Shown: one piece after another, positions 6,402-7,296 of the stretch
Layout of the letters: each line of letters begins with the position of its first letter
Numbering within the stretch: the first letter of the stretch is position 1
Origin: Actinomycetes bacterium
GTDB taxonomy: Bacteria; Actinomycetota; Actinomycetes; Mycobacteriales; Micromonosporaceae
DNA: 7,296 bases
Direction: 5' to 3'
Assembly (NCBI GenBank): GCA_023437285.1
Contig: JAEZGP010000618.1
Span: 1-7,296, forward strand
Made by a program: the position numbers and the translations under genes
Notes under the pieces: model-generated
Seen by the model: only the letters and a program-made list of their open reading frames with translations
Databases searched by the model: none
Told to the model about the DNA's origin: nothing

Positions 6402-6429
6402 TCGACGGCACGTAGGTACGACGTACCGT
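6402..6429 (+). promoter_or_regulatory. leaderless promoter candidate for the membrane-protein gene
   Basis: TACCGT (6424-6429) matches TANNNT and is followed by exactly six bases before ATG 6436. TCGACG (6402-6407) matches four of six TTGACA positions with a 16-base spacer. No Shine-Dalgarno sequence with normal spacing is present, which agrees with a leaderless mRNA. The -10 hexamer overlaps the right arm of the 13-bp palindrome. Confidence 0.5.
6415..6427. promoter_or_regulatory. 13-bp palindrome, operator candidate in divergent spacer
   Basis: GGTACG (6415-6420) and CGTACC (6422-6427) are perfect inverted arms around a single A at 6421. The site overlaps the proposed -10 of the forward gene and lies about 26 bp upstream of the proposed -10 of glpD, so a bound protein could block the former and affect the latter. 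No known regulator is recognised from the sequence. Confidence 0.4.
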
Positions 6430-6435
6430 GCCCGT

Positions 6436-7296
6436 ATGCAGCCGTACGGATCTCCCGAGCCCGAGGAGCCGCTCAAGCAGCCGGGCATCGCCTGGGAAAA
6501 CGTCATCTTCGCCGTGCTCACCGTGCTGGTGGGCGCCTGGGTGGTCGGCTCGGTCGCCACGCTGCAGGGCATCATGTGGATCTTCGAGCAGGCGATCATC
6601 GGTACCCTCGACCGGCCCATGCCATCAGGCTCGCGGTCGATCGTCGGGCTCGTGGTCATCCTGCTGGTGGCGCTGCCGTCCGCCTTCGTGGGCCTGCTCG
6701 CCAGCCGGTTCGCACCGGACACGATCGGCGTACGGGCGGCGACGCGCGCGTGGACGCTCGCGGCGGTCTTCGGCGGCCTGCTCGGCTGGGTGCGCTCGGT
6801 CCCCATCGAGCACAACGAGCTGTACCTGCTGCTCCTGGCGCTCGTCGCGGCCGGCCTGGCCCTATGGCAGCGCGGCTGGCGACGGCTGCGCGCCTGGCAG
6901 AAGGTCCGCCGCGAAGGCCCACCCCTCGATGCCGAGGAGGCGCCAGCCGATGTGGCGCCCGTCCGGGTGGGACCGAGCCGGCTGGCCGGCGCCCTGGCCG
7001 GGGTGATCGTGCTGCTGCCCTGGCTCGTCCTCGGCTCGCTGGGCGGGCTGACCGAGACCATCCTCGCGGCCGCGGCGGCCGCCGCCGTGGGCTGGCTCAT
7101 CACCGGCGTGCTCGACGAACGGTTCTTCGCCGCCTTCGCGGCCAGCCGGGCCCGCGCCGTCGGCCTGGGCGGCCTCACCGCCGGGGTGGCCCTCGTGCCG
7201 TACGCGAGTGGCATCGGCGGCAGCGGCGTCCAGCTTGCCGAAATGCTCGCGCTGCCGCCGCTCGGGTTCGCCGTCGCCGCGCTGGTCGTGCGCGCC
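6436..7296 (+). CDS. multi-pass membrane protein, 3' end outside window
   Basis: An open frame of 287 codons from ATG 6436 to the window end with no stop. It is clearly coding: third codon positions are almost all G or C, and the product is a coherent membrane protein. A short Pro/Glu-rich cytosolic-looking N-terminus (MQPYGSPEPEEPLKQPG) precedes about eight hydrophobic segments near residues 22-45, 68-90, 104-121, 128-145, 184-201, 205-225, 241-258 and 267-286. The loop at about 146-182 is basic first (W-Q-R-G-W-R-R-L-R) and then acidic, so it is probably cytosolic. Residues 211-217 are a run of seven alanines. I do not recognise a family; no transporter ATP-binding, protease or glycosyltransferase motif is visible in this part, and domains beyond the edge may decide the function. 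It is divergent from glpD with 58 bp between. Confidence 0.85.
   Translation, partial: MQPYGSPEPEEPLKQPGIAWENVIFAVLTVLVGAWVVGSVATLQGIMWIFEQAIIGTLDRPMPSGSRSIVGLVVILLVALPSAFVGLLASRFAPDTIGVRAATRAWTLAAVFGGLLGWVRSVPIEHNELYLLLLALVAAGLALWQRGWRRLRAWQKVRREGPPLDAEEAPADVAPVRVGPSRLAGALAGVIVLLPWLVLGSLGGLTETILAAAAAAAVGWLITGVLDERFFAAFAASRARAVGLGGLTAGVALVPYASGIGGSGVQLAEMLALPPLGFAVAALVVRA

Noticed and set aside
6428..7006. 192-codon forward open frame overlapping the membrane-protein gene
   Set aside because: Ser/Arg/Cys/Trp-rich product typical of an out-of-frame reading of a GC-rich gene; it has an internal stop at 7006 while the 6436 frame stays open to the edge.
6387..7214. 275-codon minus-strand open frame opposite the membrane-protein gene
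   Set aside because: Ser/Thr/Ala/Arg-rich shadow; the forward frame from 6436 has far better codon-position bias and a coherent membrane topology.

Overview
The window is high-GC (roughly 70% in the genes), with GTG as well as ATG starts, very short promoter regions and actinobacterial-type proteins. It most likely comes from an actinomycete; I would guess Micromonosporaceae, but that is inference from composition and protein style, not a database match. It holds four protein-coding genes and no RNA gene, CRISPR array, insertion sequence or integrase that I can see.

Layout: (1) Positions 1-81 are an extremely G-rich stretch with a 33-nt direct repeat and a G-quadruplex-type motif, just upstream of a small HD-superfamily metal-dependent phosphohydrolase gene (about 82-723, +). 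(2) Positions 724-870 are a gap whose first 80 bases are only about 39% G+C. It holds a nested inverted repeat at 791-818 and a clear ribosome binding site. (3) Positions 871-4584 (+) encode a 1237-residue cell-wall-anchored surface protein. It has a signal peptide, a unique four-cysteine N-terminal domain, a linking beta-sandwich domain, seven tandem DUF11/DUF7507-like modules, and a C-terminal LPVTG sortase signal with a membrane segment and basic tail. (4) Positions 4581-6377 (-) encode an aerobic FAD-dependent glycerol-3-phosphate dehydrogenase (GlpD). It converges on the surface-protein gene, and the two TAG stop codons are read from the same CTAG tetranucleotide. (5) A 58-bp divergent spacer (6378-6435) appears to hold two leaderless promoters and a 13-bp palindrome. 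(6) From 6436 (+) a multi-pass membrane protein gene runs off the window end.

The genes do not form an obvious pathway. The HD hydrolase and GlpD are ordinary housekeeping-type enzymes. The surface protein is the most distinctive item: its modules alternate between two subtypes (A-B-A-B-A-B-B'), and modules 2 and 4 share an 89-nt block with no differences even at synonymous sites, pointing to recent duplication or gene conversion. The glpD/membrane-protein spacer is the best regulatory observation: both start codons sit exactly six bases after a TANNNT hexamer. I found no convincing new multi-gene system here.
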